A stretch of DNA of 32,020 bases from Peptococcaceae bacterium (GTDB lineage Bacteria > Bacillota > Desulfitobacteriia > Desulfitobacteriales > Desulfitobacteriaceae), in assembly GCA_031289815.1 (NCBI GenBank), contig JAITOS010000030.1:1-32020 (forward strand), given 5' to 3'. A program made the translations under genes and the position numbers. The notes below the pieces were generated by a model that ran no database searches, was not told the origin of the DNA, and saw only the letters and a program-made list of their open reading frames with translations. Shown piece by piece: positions 16,120 through 25,563 of the stretch. Position 1 is the stretch's first letter. The number at the start of each line of letters is the position of its first letter.

Positions 16120-18759
16120 TTATTTTTGTTTCATTTTTTCTACGATCTTGGGCGCTTGCGCAATCGCTTCCCCGATCTTTCCCGGATCCTTGCCCCCGGC
16201 CTGGGCCATTTCCGGTCTGCCGCCGCCACCGCCGCCGGTGATAGCCGCCACTTCCTTAATAATATTCCCCGCGTGAAGCCCGCTTAAACCTGGCGGGACG
16301 ACCGCTGTGACCCAATTCACTTTGCCTTCGCTGGCCGCCCCCAGAATAATGACGCCTTCTTGCAATTTATCGCGCAGCATATCCGCCATATGGCGCAGAC
16401 TGTCCATATCGGCGGCGGCTACCTGAGCAGCCAGAACTTTGATCCCTTCCACCTCCCGCACCTGGGCGATCAGCTCTGTTATTTCCGCCTTGGCGATCTC
16501 CGTTTGCAGCTTTTGAACGTCCCGCTCCGCTTCTTTGATCTGACTCAGCAACGCGCCCACGCGTTTGTTCAGATCCGCCGGCTGCGCTTTCAGCAGCGCG
16601 GCCACGCTCTGCATTTGCTCTTCCAGCGCGCGCCAGGAAGCCAACGCTTCCCGTCCGGCGACCGCTTCAATACGCCGTAAGCCCGCGCCGATACCGGCTT
16701 CGCTCAGAATTTTGACCAAACCAATCTCGCCGGTCATCCGCACGTGCGTCCCACCGCACAGCTCCTTGCTCTGCTCTCCCATCCGGACGACCCGCACCAC
16801 ATCCGCGTATTTTTCGCCAAATAAGGCCGTCGCGCCGCTGGCTTTCGCTTCCGCCATTGGCATTTCTATCGTATTCACCGGCAGATTAGCGAAGACCGCC
16901 GCGTTCAAGCGATCTTCAACCGCTTGGAGCTCTTCCTGAGTCAGGGCGGAAAAATGGGTAAAATCAAAGCGCAATCTTTCCGGCGTGACCAAAGACCCGG
17001 CTTGTTGCACGTGCGTTCCTATGACCGCGCGTAACGCCTCCTGTAACAGATGGGTCGCGCTATGGTGCCGACTGACGGCCTTTCGGCGCTCCGCCTGAAC
17101 CTCCAACCGGACGATTTCACCCGTCCGCAAGATTCCCCGGCGAATGAGCAAACGATGGGCGATCGTGCCGGTCAGTTCTTTGCTCACGCCGATCACGTCG
17201 GCTTCCACCTGTGAGGACCTGAGCTGCCCGTGATCCGTTACCTGACCGCCGCTTTCCGCGTAGAACGGCGTTTGATCCAGAATACACAGGACTTCATCCC
17301 CTTCGGCCGCCTCGTTCAGCCAGCGATCCTCTTGAAAAATCCCTTCAACGCGGCCTTCGAGACTTTGCCGCTCATACCCTCGGAAGCCGGTCTCGCCTAT
17401 TTCCTTTATTTTTTCTGTCCAAACACGGTTCTCCGCCAGCGCCCGCATGGATTTAGAATTTTCTTTCGCCTGACTGCGGTGTTCCGCCGCCGCTTGTTCA
17501 AAGGCGGGCATATCGACGGTGATATTCTGCTCCGCCAGCATTTCGACTGTCAATTCTATCGGAAAGCCATAGGTTTCATAGAGAGAGAACGCGTCCGCGC
17601 CGGCGAATACTGATTGGGCGGAAAGCCGCAGGTCTTTGACTTTTTCCTGAAGGATCTGCGTCCCCTGCTCCAGCGTCGCCTGGAAACCCGCCTCTTCGAT
17701 CCGCAGATGGCTGCTGATAAAATTCTCGTTTTCTTTCAATTCCGGGTAATGATGCGCGTAATCGCGCTGGATCACCTGGAAGACCCGCTCCAGAAACGGC
17801 TCCTCAATCCCCAGCAGACGGGCGTAACGAATCGCCCGGCGCAAAATCCGCCGCAGCACGTAGCCGCGGCCTTCATTGCCCGGACGGATTCCGTCCGCCA
17901 GCATGAAGCTGACAGCCCGGGAGTGATCCGCAATGACCTTCAGCGCTAAATCATCCTTGGCCTGCGCCCCGTATTTTTTACCGGCAATGTCGGCGACTTT
18001 ATCCATGATCGGCACGAATAAATCCGTATCAAAGTTAGATTTTACATTCTGCATGACGGAGGCAATGCGTTCTAAACCCATGCCGGTGTCAATATTCTGC
18101 TTGGGCAGGGTCGTCAGCTGTCCTTGTTCATCCCGGTTGTATTGCATAAATACCAAATTCCAAATTTCCAGAAAGCGGTCGCAATCACAGCCGATCGCGC
18201 AATCCGGGCTGCCACAGCCTCGCTGCTCCCCCAAATCCACATAGATTTCCGAGCAGGGACCGCAGGGTCCCACCGGACCGGCCGCCCAAAAATTAGACGC
18301 GTCCACGACGACGCGCTCCGGCGCAACCCCGGCCTTTTCCACCCAAAGTTTTCGGGCTTCGTCGTCTTCCGGGTGAATCGATACCCACAGGATAGCGGCG
18401 GGAAGCTCCAGCGTCTGGGTCACAAATTCCCACGCCCAGGTGATCGCCTCTGTTTTAAAATAATCGCCGAAAGAAAAATTCCCCAGCATTTCAAAAAAAG
18501 TATGATGGCGGGCGGTCTTGCCCACAATCTCTAAATCCGGCGTCCGGACGCATTTTTGCGCGGTCGTCGCTCTGGGAAAAGGAGGCTCGATCCGGCGTTG
18601 AAAATAGGGCTTAAACGGCACCATGCCCGCCACGGTCAGCAATAATGTCGGATCGTCTTTCGGGATCAGAGAAGCGCTGGGTAATACCCTATGCTGTTTG
18701 GCTTCAAAGAATCGCAAAAACATCTCCCGCAGTTGATTCCCGGAATACATCTGTTTCAC
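16120..18759 (-). CDS. alaS: Alanyl-tRNA synthetase
   Basis: Full-length Ala[53 protein letters not shown]. Confidence 0.98.
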   Translation of the reverse strand: MKQMYSGNQLREMFLRFFEAKQHRVLPSASLIPKDDPTLLLTVAGMVPFKPYFQRRIEPPFPRATTAQKCVRTPDLEIVGKTARHHTFFEMLGNFSFGDYFKTEAITWAWEFVTQTLELPAAILWVSIHPEDDEARKLWVEKAGVAPERVVVDASNFWAAGPVGPCGPCSEIYVDLGEQRGCGSPDCAIGCDCDRFLEIWNLVFMQYNRDEQGQLTTLPKQNIDTGMGLERIASVMQNVKSNFDTDLFVPIMDKVADIAGKKYGAQAKDDLALKVIADHSRAVSFMLADGIRPGNEGRGYVLRRILRRAIRYARLLGIEEPFLERVFQVIQRDYAHHYPELKENENFISSHLRIEEAGFQATLEQGTQILQEKVKDLRLSAQSVFAGADAFSLYETYGFPIELTVEMLAEQNITVDMPAFEQAAAEHRSQAKENSKSMRALAENRVWTEKIKEIGETGFRGYERQSLEGRVEGIFQEDRWLNEAAEGDEVLCILDQTPFYAESGGQVTDHGQLRSSQVEADVIGVSKELTGTIAHRLLIRRGILRTGEIVRLEVQAERRKAVSRHHSATHLLQEALRAVIGTHVQQAGSLVTPERLRFDFTHFSALTQEELQAVEDRLNAAVFANLPVNTIEMPMAEAKASGATALFGEKYADVVRVVRMGEQSKELCGGTHVRMTGEIGLVKILSEAGIGAGLRRIEAVAGREALASWRALEEQMQSVAALLKAQPADLNKRVGALLSQIKEAERDVQKLQTEIAKAEITELIAQVREVEGIKVLAAQVAAADMDSLRHMADMLRDKLQEGVIILGAASEGKVNWVTAVVPPGLSGLHAGNIIKEVAAITGGGGGGRPEMAQAGGKDPGKIGEAIAQAPKIVEKMKQK

Positions 18760-18798
18760 CCTCCCTATTGCCGCTGAAACACCGGTTCAAATCGGCAT

Positions 18799-18821
18799 AA
18801 AAAAACGGACTTTTCACCCGT
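18799..18821 (-). terminator. Rho-independent terminator after the AI-2E-type permease gene
   Basis: Minus strand ACGGGTGAAAAGTCCGT followed by T7. Confidence 0.55.
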
Positions 18822-18883
18822 TAGCGATGAACCTGATTTTTATTGGTAAATATATCGGAAAAAGCCGCTGTTGTCAACTCCGA

Positions 18884-19924
18884 TTAGATCTGGGGCGCGA
18901 CCAGGCGCAGATAGATAAAGCGAACCACGATTCTGACGACCGCCGCTACCGGCACCGCCAGCATCAAGCCCCAAAATCCGGCCAATTCTCCGCCCGCCAA
19001 TAAGACAAAGACCATCAGCAGCGGGTGCAAGCCCACACTCATGCCCATCAATTTCGGCGAGATCAGATTGCCTTCGAGCTGCTGTACGACCAGGATCACC
19101 AGCACCACTTTCAGCGCCATAACCGGCGATTGAATCAAGCCCAATAATACGGTTGGAACCCCGCCGATCAACGGCCCAAAATAGGGGATCAAATCCATCG
19201 CCCCGCAAATCACGCCAATGAGCAAGGCGTACTCCATCCCGATCAGCTTCATTCCGATTCCGACTAAGACGCCGACGATGACCGCCACGATCAGATTACC
19301 GCGGATAAAGCCGCGGATCACATGGCTGATATCCTGACAAAGCCGCATCCATTGCAGCCGCCATTTTTCCGGAACCAGCCGCCAGAATCCTTCCGTCAGC
19401 CGCTGCCAGTCCGCCAGAAAATACACCGCCAGAAAGGGGGCGAAAATATAAAGGCTCAGAGAGGTCAGCCGCTCCGGCAAATTACCCAGAAATCGGCTGA
19501 GACCCTGCGCCAAAAAAATTTCTCCCTTGCCCAGCTGTTCATCCAGCACCAGCACCACTTTATTGGGCAGGCCAGCCGCGCGAAATTGTTGGCTTAGCTG
19601 GCGAAGATAGCCGTCCGCCGCTTCCATCGTCTGCGGCAATACGGCGCTCAACTTCGCTATTTCCGTATACATCACCGGCAGGATCCATAAGATCACCAGC
19701 GTGAAAACGGCGATGATCCCGCAAAAGACCAGCGCAATCGCCCACTTTCTCGTCAAACGCCGATTCTCCAGCCATTCGATCAGGGGATTCAGCGTATAGG
19801 CCAGCGCGAAGCCCACGACAAACGGGCCCAGAACGCTCCGAACCAGAATCAAGCCCGCCAGAAGCAAGCCCAGGCAAGCGCCGGTAAATAGCCAGCGCCA
19901 GCTTTTTCTGCGCATAACGACCAT
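18884..19924 (-). CDS. AI-2E family (PF01594-type) permease
   Basis: Multi-TM with GFALAYTLNPLIEWLENR, FLGNLPERL, DLIPYFGPLIGGVPTVLLGLIQSP, LEGNLISPKLMG. Confidence 0.92.
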   Translation of the reverse strand: MVVMRRKSWRWLFTGACLGLLLAGLILVRSVLGPFVVGFALAYTLNPLIEWLENRRLTRKWAIALVFCGIIAVFTLVILWILPVMYTEIAKLSAVLPQTMEAADGYLRQLSQQFRAAGLPNKVVLVLDEQLGKGEIFLAQGLSRFLGNLPERLTSLSLYIFAPFLAVYFLADWQRLTEGFWRLVPEKWRLQWMRLCQDISHVIRGFIRGNLIVAVIVGVLVGIGMKLIGMEYALLIGVICGAMDLIPYFGPLIGGVPTVLLGLIQSPVMALKVVLVILVVQQLEGNLISPKLMGMSVGLHPLLMVFVLLAGGELAGFWGLMLAVPVAAVVRIVVRFIYLRLVAPQI

Positions 19925-20131
19925 CTATTCCGCGGCAATCTGTAACGCTTCGTCTTCTGTGGACGTATCGCTATCGTCCCAGGCAGTCAAAGAACCGTCT
20001 TCCTCCAGATCATACACCACGACCTTATCAGCTTGCATGGAAAACTCAATACAGCAATCCCAGCAGTAATACTGTTCCATTCCGACTTTCCCGGTTGTAC
20101 GTCCGCTGCAAACCGGACAATTCATGACCAT
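19925..20131 (-). CDS. Small zinc-ribbon-like protein
   Basis: MNCPVCSGRTTGKVGMEQYYCWDCCIEF: two CxxC pairs; overlaps the PRC-barrel gene end. Confidence 0.7.
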   Translation of the reverse strand: MVMNCPVCSGRTTGKVGMEQYYCWDCCIEFSMQADKVVVYDLEEDGSLTAWDDSDTSTEDEALQIAAE

Positions 20132-20625
20132 TAACCTCCTTCACCGTTTTCCCAAGGACAAACCGAAGCGTCGACGATCAGCTGATCTTTGCCGTCCGCC
20201 ATGACATGTTGCCGCAAGATCATGCCCCTGCCTTGCAGCAGATCCGCCAACAGACCGTCGGAAACCTCAAAGGCCACCACTTGCCGTCCTTCGTCGTCCA
20301 GATACACATCCTGAATCGTTCCCCTGGCGTCGCCGTCCTGACTATATACCCGATTGCCAATCTTTTGCGATATATGGGTTCCCAGGATAGCCAGCGGCTC
20401 TTCCTTTTTGACGGTCAGCGCGTCTTTACAGATCGCGTTGATCTCGGTTCTGGGAATCCCTTTCGCGGCTTGGAAGAGGTGATTTTCCAGGAGAACGCCC
20501 GTGACTTCATTGGTTTTTTCATCATAAACCACGTCTTGCACCCAACCAATCCGGAGACCCGATTGCATACCCAAGACCGGTAAGCCGATAATTTCTCTTG
20601 TTCTGCGCATACGATCCTCTCCCAA
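20131..20625 (-). CDS. PRC-barrel domain protein (YrrD-like)
   Basis: Two PRC-like modules: IIGLPVLGMQSGLRIGWVQDVVYDEKTNEVTGVLL and KIGNRVYSQDGDARGTIQDVYLDDEGRQVVAFEVS. Confidence 0.85.
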   Translation of the reverse strand: MGEDRMRRTREIIGLPVLGMQSGLRIGWVQDVVYDEKTNEVTGVLLENHLFQAAKGIPRTEINAICKDALTVKKEEPLAILGTHISQKIGNRVYSQDGDARGTIQDVYLDDEGRQVVAFEVSDGLLADLLQGRGMILRQHVMADGKDQLIVDASVCPWENGEGG

Positions 20626-20665
20626 CGCGTCTTCCCGTAGTATCTCCCGTCTGAGCGGTCTTTAT

Positions 20666-21823
20666 TCAGAGAATCGCCGACCGGTCTGAAGGATCAGCGA
20701 TAATTTTGCCGCCGCCCAGTACTCGGTCTTCCTGATAAAACACAACCGCTTGCCCCGGTGTCACCGCTCTCTGTGGTTCTTCAAAGACCACCTTCAGGCG
20801 TTCCGGAGAACTTGCCGCGCTTTGTCCGCATGGCGTCAGGGAGTCCGGCGAGATCACCGCCGCCGCTTCCGGCGCTTTATAGCGTATTTTAGCCTTCACC
20901 GCCAGCGGTTCGGTCAACGCCGGCAGGGCAAGCCAATGGATATCCTCCGCCCACAGCGTCCGGCTATATGTCTGCTCGGCTTCTCCCAAAACGACCTCAT
21001 TGCGTCTGGCGTTCAGCCCGATCACAAACATGGGTTTGCCAAATGTAATCCCTAAGCCTTTGCGCTGACCCACAGTATAATATATGAGTCCCTGATGCCG
21101 TCCCAACACCGTTCCCCCGCTATCGACAAAATTACCCGAAATGATCGGCTCTGCGGTGTTTTTCCTGATAAATCCGGCATAGTCCTGATCCGGAACAAAG
21201 CAAATCTCCTGGCTGTCGGGCTTATTGGCTACCCCGGTCAAGCCTCTCTCCTTTGCCATCGCCCGCACCGTTTCCTTACGGTAATCTCCCAAAGGCAACC
21301 GTATATAAGGCATTTGTTCCTGCGTCAGCGTATAGAGGACGTAGGTCTGATCCTTGCGGTCGTCCAGCCCCTTACCTAACAGATAGCGACCGCTGTCCGG
21401 ATCGCGCCAGATTTTAGCGTAGTGTCCGGTCGCGATATATTCGGCTCCCAATCCTCTGGCCCGACGCAATAGCTCGTCGAATTTCACATAACGGTTACAG
21501 GCCAGACAAGGGTTCGGCGTTTCCCCGCGCAGATAGGAATCAATAAAATAATCCACCACATATTTTTTAAAATACGAACGAAAATTCAACACGTAGTGCG
21601 GTATCCCCAGCTGATAGGCCACCCGGCGGGCGTCCTCGATCTCGGAAAGGGTACAGCACCCACCCCGGTCTTCCTCTCCGTCCGCCTTCCAAACCTGCAT
21701 CGTGATCCCGATCACTTCATAGCCTTCCTCTTGAAGCAAAGCAGCGGTCATGGAACTATCCACACCGCCACTCATCCCGACAACCACTTTCTTTTTCAGC
21801 CGTTGGCTCATACTGCCTAACAT
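20666..21823 (-). CDS. mnmA: tRNA 2-thiouridine synthesis protein MnmA (TrmU)
   Basis: VVVGMSGGVDSSMTAALL, NPCLACNRYVKFDELL, ATGHYAKI, DSQEICFVPD. Confidence 0.97.
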   Translation of the reverse strand: MLGSMSQRLKKKVVVGMSGGVDSSMTAALLQEEGYEVIGITMQVWKADGEEDRGGCCTLSEIEDARRVAYQLGIPHYVLNFRSYFKKYVVDYFIDSYLRGETPNPCLACNRYVKFDELLRRARGLGAEYIATGHYAKIWRDPDSGRYLLGKGLDDRKDQTYVLYTLTQEQMPYIRLPLGDYRKETVRAMAKERGLTGVANKPDSQEICFVPDQDYAGFIRKNTAEPIISGNFVDSGGTVLGRHQGLIYYTVGQRKGLGITFGKPMFVIGLNARRNEVVLGEAEQTYSRTLWAEDIHWLALPALTEPLAVKAKIRYKAPEAAAVISPDSLTPCGQSAASSPERLKVVFEEPQRAVTPGQAVVFYQEDRVLGGGKIIADPSDRSAIL

Positions 21824-21826
21824 CCC

Positions 21827-22204
21827 TTATCCAGTTTGATGATCTCGTTCCTGATAATTCTTGATCGCCGCGTGCAGAGCATCCGCCGCCAGATTGGAGC
21901 AATGCATTTTCAACGGCGGCAAGCCGTCCAAAGCCTCCGCTACGGCGTTATTGCTGATCTTCAGCGCTTCCTCAACCGTTTTTCCTTTGACCATTTCGGT
22001 TAACATGCTGCTGGTAGCCACCGCCGCGCCGCAACCGAAGGTTTTAAACTTCACGTCTTTAATCAGATCATTTTCGATATCCAGATAGATACGCATAATA
22101 TCCCCGCATTTGGCGTTTCCCACTTCGCCGATTCCTTTAGCGTCCGGGATCTCGCCGACATTACGCGGGTTCGTAAAATGATCCAGCACCTTGTCCGAAT
22201 ACAT
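21827..22204 (-). CDS. iscU: Fe-S scaffold protein IscU/NifU-like
   Basis: MYSDKVLDHFTNPRNVGEIPDAKGIGEVGNAKCGDIMRIYL...FGCGAAVATSSMLTEMVKGK. Confidence 0.95.
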   Translation of the reverse strand: MYSDKVLDHFTNPRNVGEIPDAKGIGEVGNAKCGDIMRIYLDIENDLIKDVKFKTFGCGAAVATSSMLTEMVKGKTVEEALKISNNAVAEALDGLPPLKMHCSNLAADALHAAIKNYQERDHQTG

Positions 22205-22209
22205 TTTTC

Positions 22210-23415
22210 TTACCCCCTTTTCAAACTAAGTCCTGATTGTTTTGCTTTATCGTATAGCGGCGACATCGTGCGCAAGCGCTCTACGATCTTCGGCAAATTT
22301 TCCAGCACATACGCCACTTCGTCCTCCGTATTTTGCTTTCCCAGGGAAAATCGCAAGGAACCGTGGGCGATCTCATGGGAAAGCCCCATCGCCAGAAGCA
22401 CATGGGAGGGATCCAGGGAGCCGGAGGTGCAGGCGGAACCGCTGGAAGCGGCAATCTCCACCATATCTAAACCCAGCAGCAACGACTCTCCTTCGACGAA
22501 CTGAATGCTCACATTCACGTTATTCACCAAGCGCCGCTCGCCCAGCGGCCCATTAATCTTCACAAAGGGGATCCGTTCGGTAATGCCCAGCAGCAGCTGA
22601 TCTCTCAGCTTTCGCAGCCGTTCGGCCTCTTCCTCCAGCCGCTGTCCGGCCAACTCGCAAGCCAACCCGAAGCCAACCGCTCCCGGCAGGTTCTCTGTTC
22701 CCGAACGACGTTTCTTTTCCTGCCCGCCGCCGTAGGCGCGTTCCTCCAGACGCACGCCCTTGCGGACAAACAGCGCGCCGACCCCTTTGGGTCCATAGAT
22801 CTTGTGAGCGGACATCGTCAACAGATCCGCGTTTAATTCCTGAACATTAATGGGAATCTTTCCTAGTGACTGCACCGCGTCGGTATGAAACAGGATTCCC
22901 CGCTCTTTCGCTAAAGCGCCAATAGCCGCCACCGGCTGGATGGAACCGACTTCGTTATTGGCGTGCATTACACTGATGAGAATCGTATCCGGCCGGATCG
23001 CCTTCTCCACTTCCGCCAGCGAGACAATCCCTTCCTCATCGACCGGCAGCACCGTCAGTTCAAAGCCGTTTTTCGCTAAATACTCAAAGGTTTCCAAGAC
23101 CGCGTGGTGCTCGATCGCCGAGGTGATCAGATGCCGACCTTTCTTTTTATAAGCCTCCGCCACCCCGATGATCGCCATGTTATCCGCTTCCGTGCCGCCG
23201 CTCGTAAAAGTAATTTCCTCCGGCCTGGCGCCAATCAGCCCTGCCACCTGTCCGCGCGCCTCTTCCAGCGCCATTTTCGCTTCTCTGCCAAAGCTGTGAA
23301 TACTCGAAGGGTTTCCGTATTTTTCAGTGCAATAGGCGACCATGACCTTTACTACTTCCGGAGCCACCGGTGTGGTCGCGCTATGATCCATATATACCCG
23401 TTGCATTGACATCAC
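22210..23415 (-). CDS. iscS: Cysteine desulfurase IscS/NifS
   Basis: MDHSATTPVAPEV, TSGGTEADNMAI, SAHKIYGPKGVGALFVRKG, SSGSACTSGSLDPSHVL. Confidence 0.96.
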   Translation of the reverse strand: MMSMQRVYMDHSATTPVAPEVVKVMVAYCTEKYGNPSSIHSFGREAKMALEEARGQVAGLIGARPEEITFTSGGTEADNMAIIGVAEAYKKKGRHLITSAIEHHAVLETFEYLAKNGFELTVLPVDEEGIVSLAEVEKAIRPDTILISVMHANNEVGSIQPVAAIGALAKERGILFHTDAVQSLGKIPINVQELNADLLTMSAHKIYGPKGVGALFVRKGVRLEERAYGGGQEKKRRSGTENLPGAVGFGLACELAGQRLEEEAERLRKLRDQLLLGITERIPFVKINGPLGERRLVNNVNVSIQFVEGESLLLGLDMVEIAASSGSACTSGSLDPSHVLLAMGLSHEIAHGSLRFSLGKQNTEDEVAYVLENLPKIVERLRTMSPLYDKAKQSGLSLKRG

Positions 23416-23436
23416 CGCCTACCTAGATTGATTCGC

Positions 23437-23850
23437 TTACCGCTCGTCTTTGATCAGATCCGCCAAAGTGATCGCGTCCACCACTCCGGCAATGGAATCC
23501 CGTACCTTCTCCCAGACCGGTCGGGTCATACAAGTATGGAGCTGATTACACTCCGCCGGATCTCTTTCCGATACGCAATGCACCGGAGCAATCGGACCTT
23601 CCAGCACCCGAATGATATCCCCTATGCGTATCTCGTCCGGTTCTCTTCCTAAAGTATAACCACCCTGAACCCCGCGCACACTCTTCACCAAACCCGCCTT
23701 ACGCAGGCTGGAGATCAACTGCTCCAGGTAAGGTTCCGAAATAGCCTGACGTTTCGCCACACTTTTCAGGGAAATCGGTCCCTCCCCTGTATGCTGAGCG
23801 AGGTCCATCATCGCTCTGACCCCATATTGCCCCTTGGTTGAGAGCTTCAT
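23437..23850 (-). CDS. iscR: Rrf2 family transcriptional regulator (IscR-like, three conserved-type Cys)
   Basis: MKLSTKGQYGVRAMMDLA..., VRGVQGGYTLGR, C-X8-C-X5-C (CVSERDPAECNQLHTC). Confidence 0.88.
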   Translation of the reverse strand: MKLSTKGQYGVRAMMDLAQHTGEGPISLKSVAKRQAISEPYLEQLISSLRKAGLVKSVRGVQGGYTLGREPDEIRIGDIIRVLEGPIAPVHCVSERDPAECNQLHTCMTRPVWEKVRDSIAGVVDAITLADLIKDER

Positions 23851-23966
23851 ACCCTCACCCCTTTTTTTACCTTATCTTCTTTTCCGGTCCTGCCGCGACA
23901 TACGACAAGCAACTCTCCGCTACGTGAAATATCTTTATTTTATGTAAAAATACTTCCTCTTTCTAT

Positions 23967-23995
23967 ATCGTACTAATTTACTCGGGATTTGTCAA
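23967..23995 (-). promoter_or_regulatory. Promoter of the rrf2-iscS-iscU-mnmA operon
   Basis: Minus strand TTGACA-N17-TACGAT. Confidence 0.65.
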
Positions 23996-24024
23996 GCTCA
24001 GTTTTCCGTCAAATATTCATACCG

Positions 24025-24190
24025 AAGTATCGCAGAAAAACGATGTATGGGGTGTTGCGAATGCCTATCTCAAAATTCCAAGCACTTCCGCAGATTTTGT
24101 GATAATGACTTTTACAGCGCGTAAGCGTTTAGGCTGAAAGGTGCACACCCCAAAAACGTCGCAATAACTGTCTCGATTTTGTCGCGATAA
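24025..24190. ncRNA. Candidate structured RNA, 6S-RNA-like, in the rrf2-rarA intergenic region
   Basis: Nested long-range pairings: TATCGC..AAAA.CGA / TCG.TTTT...GCGATA (24028-24043 / 24173-24189), TGGGGTGT / ACACCCCA (24048-24055 / 24145-24152), TATCTCAAAAT / ATTTTGTGATA (24066-24076 / 24094-24104); no ORF; adjacent to rarA. Confidence 0.45.
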
Positions 24191-24248
24191 TTTAAAAAAT
24201 GCGGTATACTGAACCTACAATAATTAAAGAGAGCAGGACGTCTACGCT

Positions 24249-25493
24249 ATGGATTTATTTGATTACGCCGCTCATTCTCAGCAGCCGCTGGCCGAACGAA
24301 TGCGTCCCCGAACGCTGGATGAGCTGTGCGGACAGGACGCTATCCTCGGCCCAGGCCGTTTATTGCGCACCCTGATTGAGACCGATCAGGTTCCCTCCAT
24401 GATCCTTCAAGGTCCCCCAGCTACCGGAAAAACCAGCTTAGCGCTCGTCATCCAGGCGCTGACCCACGCGGAATTCATCCGCTTAAACGCCGTCTCTTTG
24501 ACCGTCGCCGAACTCCGCTCCGCGATTGAGCTGGCAAAAGACCACATGAAATTCTACGGCAAAAAAACCATCGTCTTTATCGACGAGATCCATACCATGA
24601 AGTCCAATGTCCAAATGTCTCTGCTGCCGGTGGTGGAAGACGGCTCGCTGATCCTGATCGGCGCGACGACCGAGAGTATCGCTCACGAGATCGTTCCCCC
24701 TCTGGCTTCGCGCTGTAAAACCTACACCCTGACACCTTTAGCGAAAACGGATATCATCGCCCTGACGGCAAAAGCCCTGAGTGATCCCGACCGGGGATAT
24801 GGCGCCAGAGAACTGTCCATCCGGCCAGACGCCCTGGAATATCTGGCGGATAGCTGCAACGGCGATATCCGCAGCGCCCTGAATTCTCTGGAAGCCGCTG
24901 TGCTGAGTACGGAATTAAGAGGACAGATCACCCTGGAAAAGATCAAAGACGCTTGTCAGTTCCGATTGAACAGTATTTCCACGACGGACTATTATGATCT
25001 CATCTCCGCTTTTATCAAATCCCTGCGCGGCAGCCGGACGGACGCGGCCCTCTATTGGCTGGCCCGGATGCTGCATTCTGGCGTTGATCCCCTTTTTATC
25101 GCCCGGAGAATGGTCATCCACGCCGCCGAAGACGTCGGTTTGGCCAACCCCGCCGCTTTGCAAATCGCCGTCGCCGCCAAGCAGGCCATTGAATTTATCG
25201 GGATGCCGGAAGCCCGCATTCCCTTGGCGGAAGCCGTGATCTATCTCTGCGAAAGCCCAAAATCCAATTCCGCCTATAAAGCGATCAGCCGCGCCCTGGA
25301 ACTGGTAAAAGAAACGAATGCCTACGGCGTTCCGGCTGACCTGAAAAACAGCTCCGGTTTATATGTCAATCCCCTCGATCATCCCGGCGCTACACTTCAT
25401 TATCTGCCGGAGGAACTAGCGGATATCAGCCTGTACACCCCTCAGAATTCCGGCTTTGAACAACAACTGTATAACAAACGGCACAAGAAATAA
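24249..25493 (+). CDS. rarA: Replication-associated recombination protein A (RarA/MgsA) AAA+ ATPase
   Basis: PLAERMRPRTLDELCGQDAILGPGRLLR, GPPATGKTS, FIDEIH, LIGATTES; C-terminal LARMLHSGVDPLFIARRMVIHAAEDVGLANP. Confidence 0.93.
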   Translation: MDLFDYAAHSQQPLAERMRPRTLDELCGQDAILGPGRLLRTLIETDQVPSMILQGPPATGKTSLALVIQALTHAEFIRLNAVSLTVAELRSAIELAKDHMKFYGKKTIVFIDEIHTMKSNVQMSLLPVVEDGSLILIGATTESIAHEIVPPLASRCKTYTLTPLAKTDIIALTAKALSDPDRGYGARELSIRPDALEYLADSCNGDIRSALNSLEAAVLSTELRGQITLEKIKDACQFRLNSISTTDYYDLISAFIKSLRGSRTDAALYWLARMLHSGVDPLFIARRMVIHAAEDVGLANPAALQIAVAAKQAIEFIGMPEARIPLAEAVIYLCESPKSNSAYKAISRALELVKETNAYGVPADLKNSSGLYVNPLDHPGATLHYLPEELADISLYTPQNSGFEQQLYNKRHKK

Positions 25494-25563
25494 CGCGGAA
25501 ATCAACGCGTCCCGGATGGCGCTGAACGAAAGCCGCGAAGTGCTAAAAATCAGGGGGTATCCT

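Noticed and set aside
16360-18534. Plus-strand ORFs inside alaS
   Set aside because: Fully antisense to a canonical AlaRS; compositional by-products.
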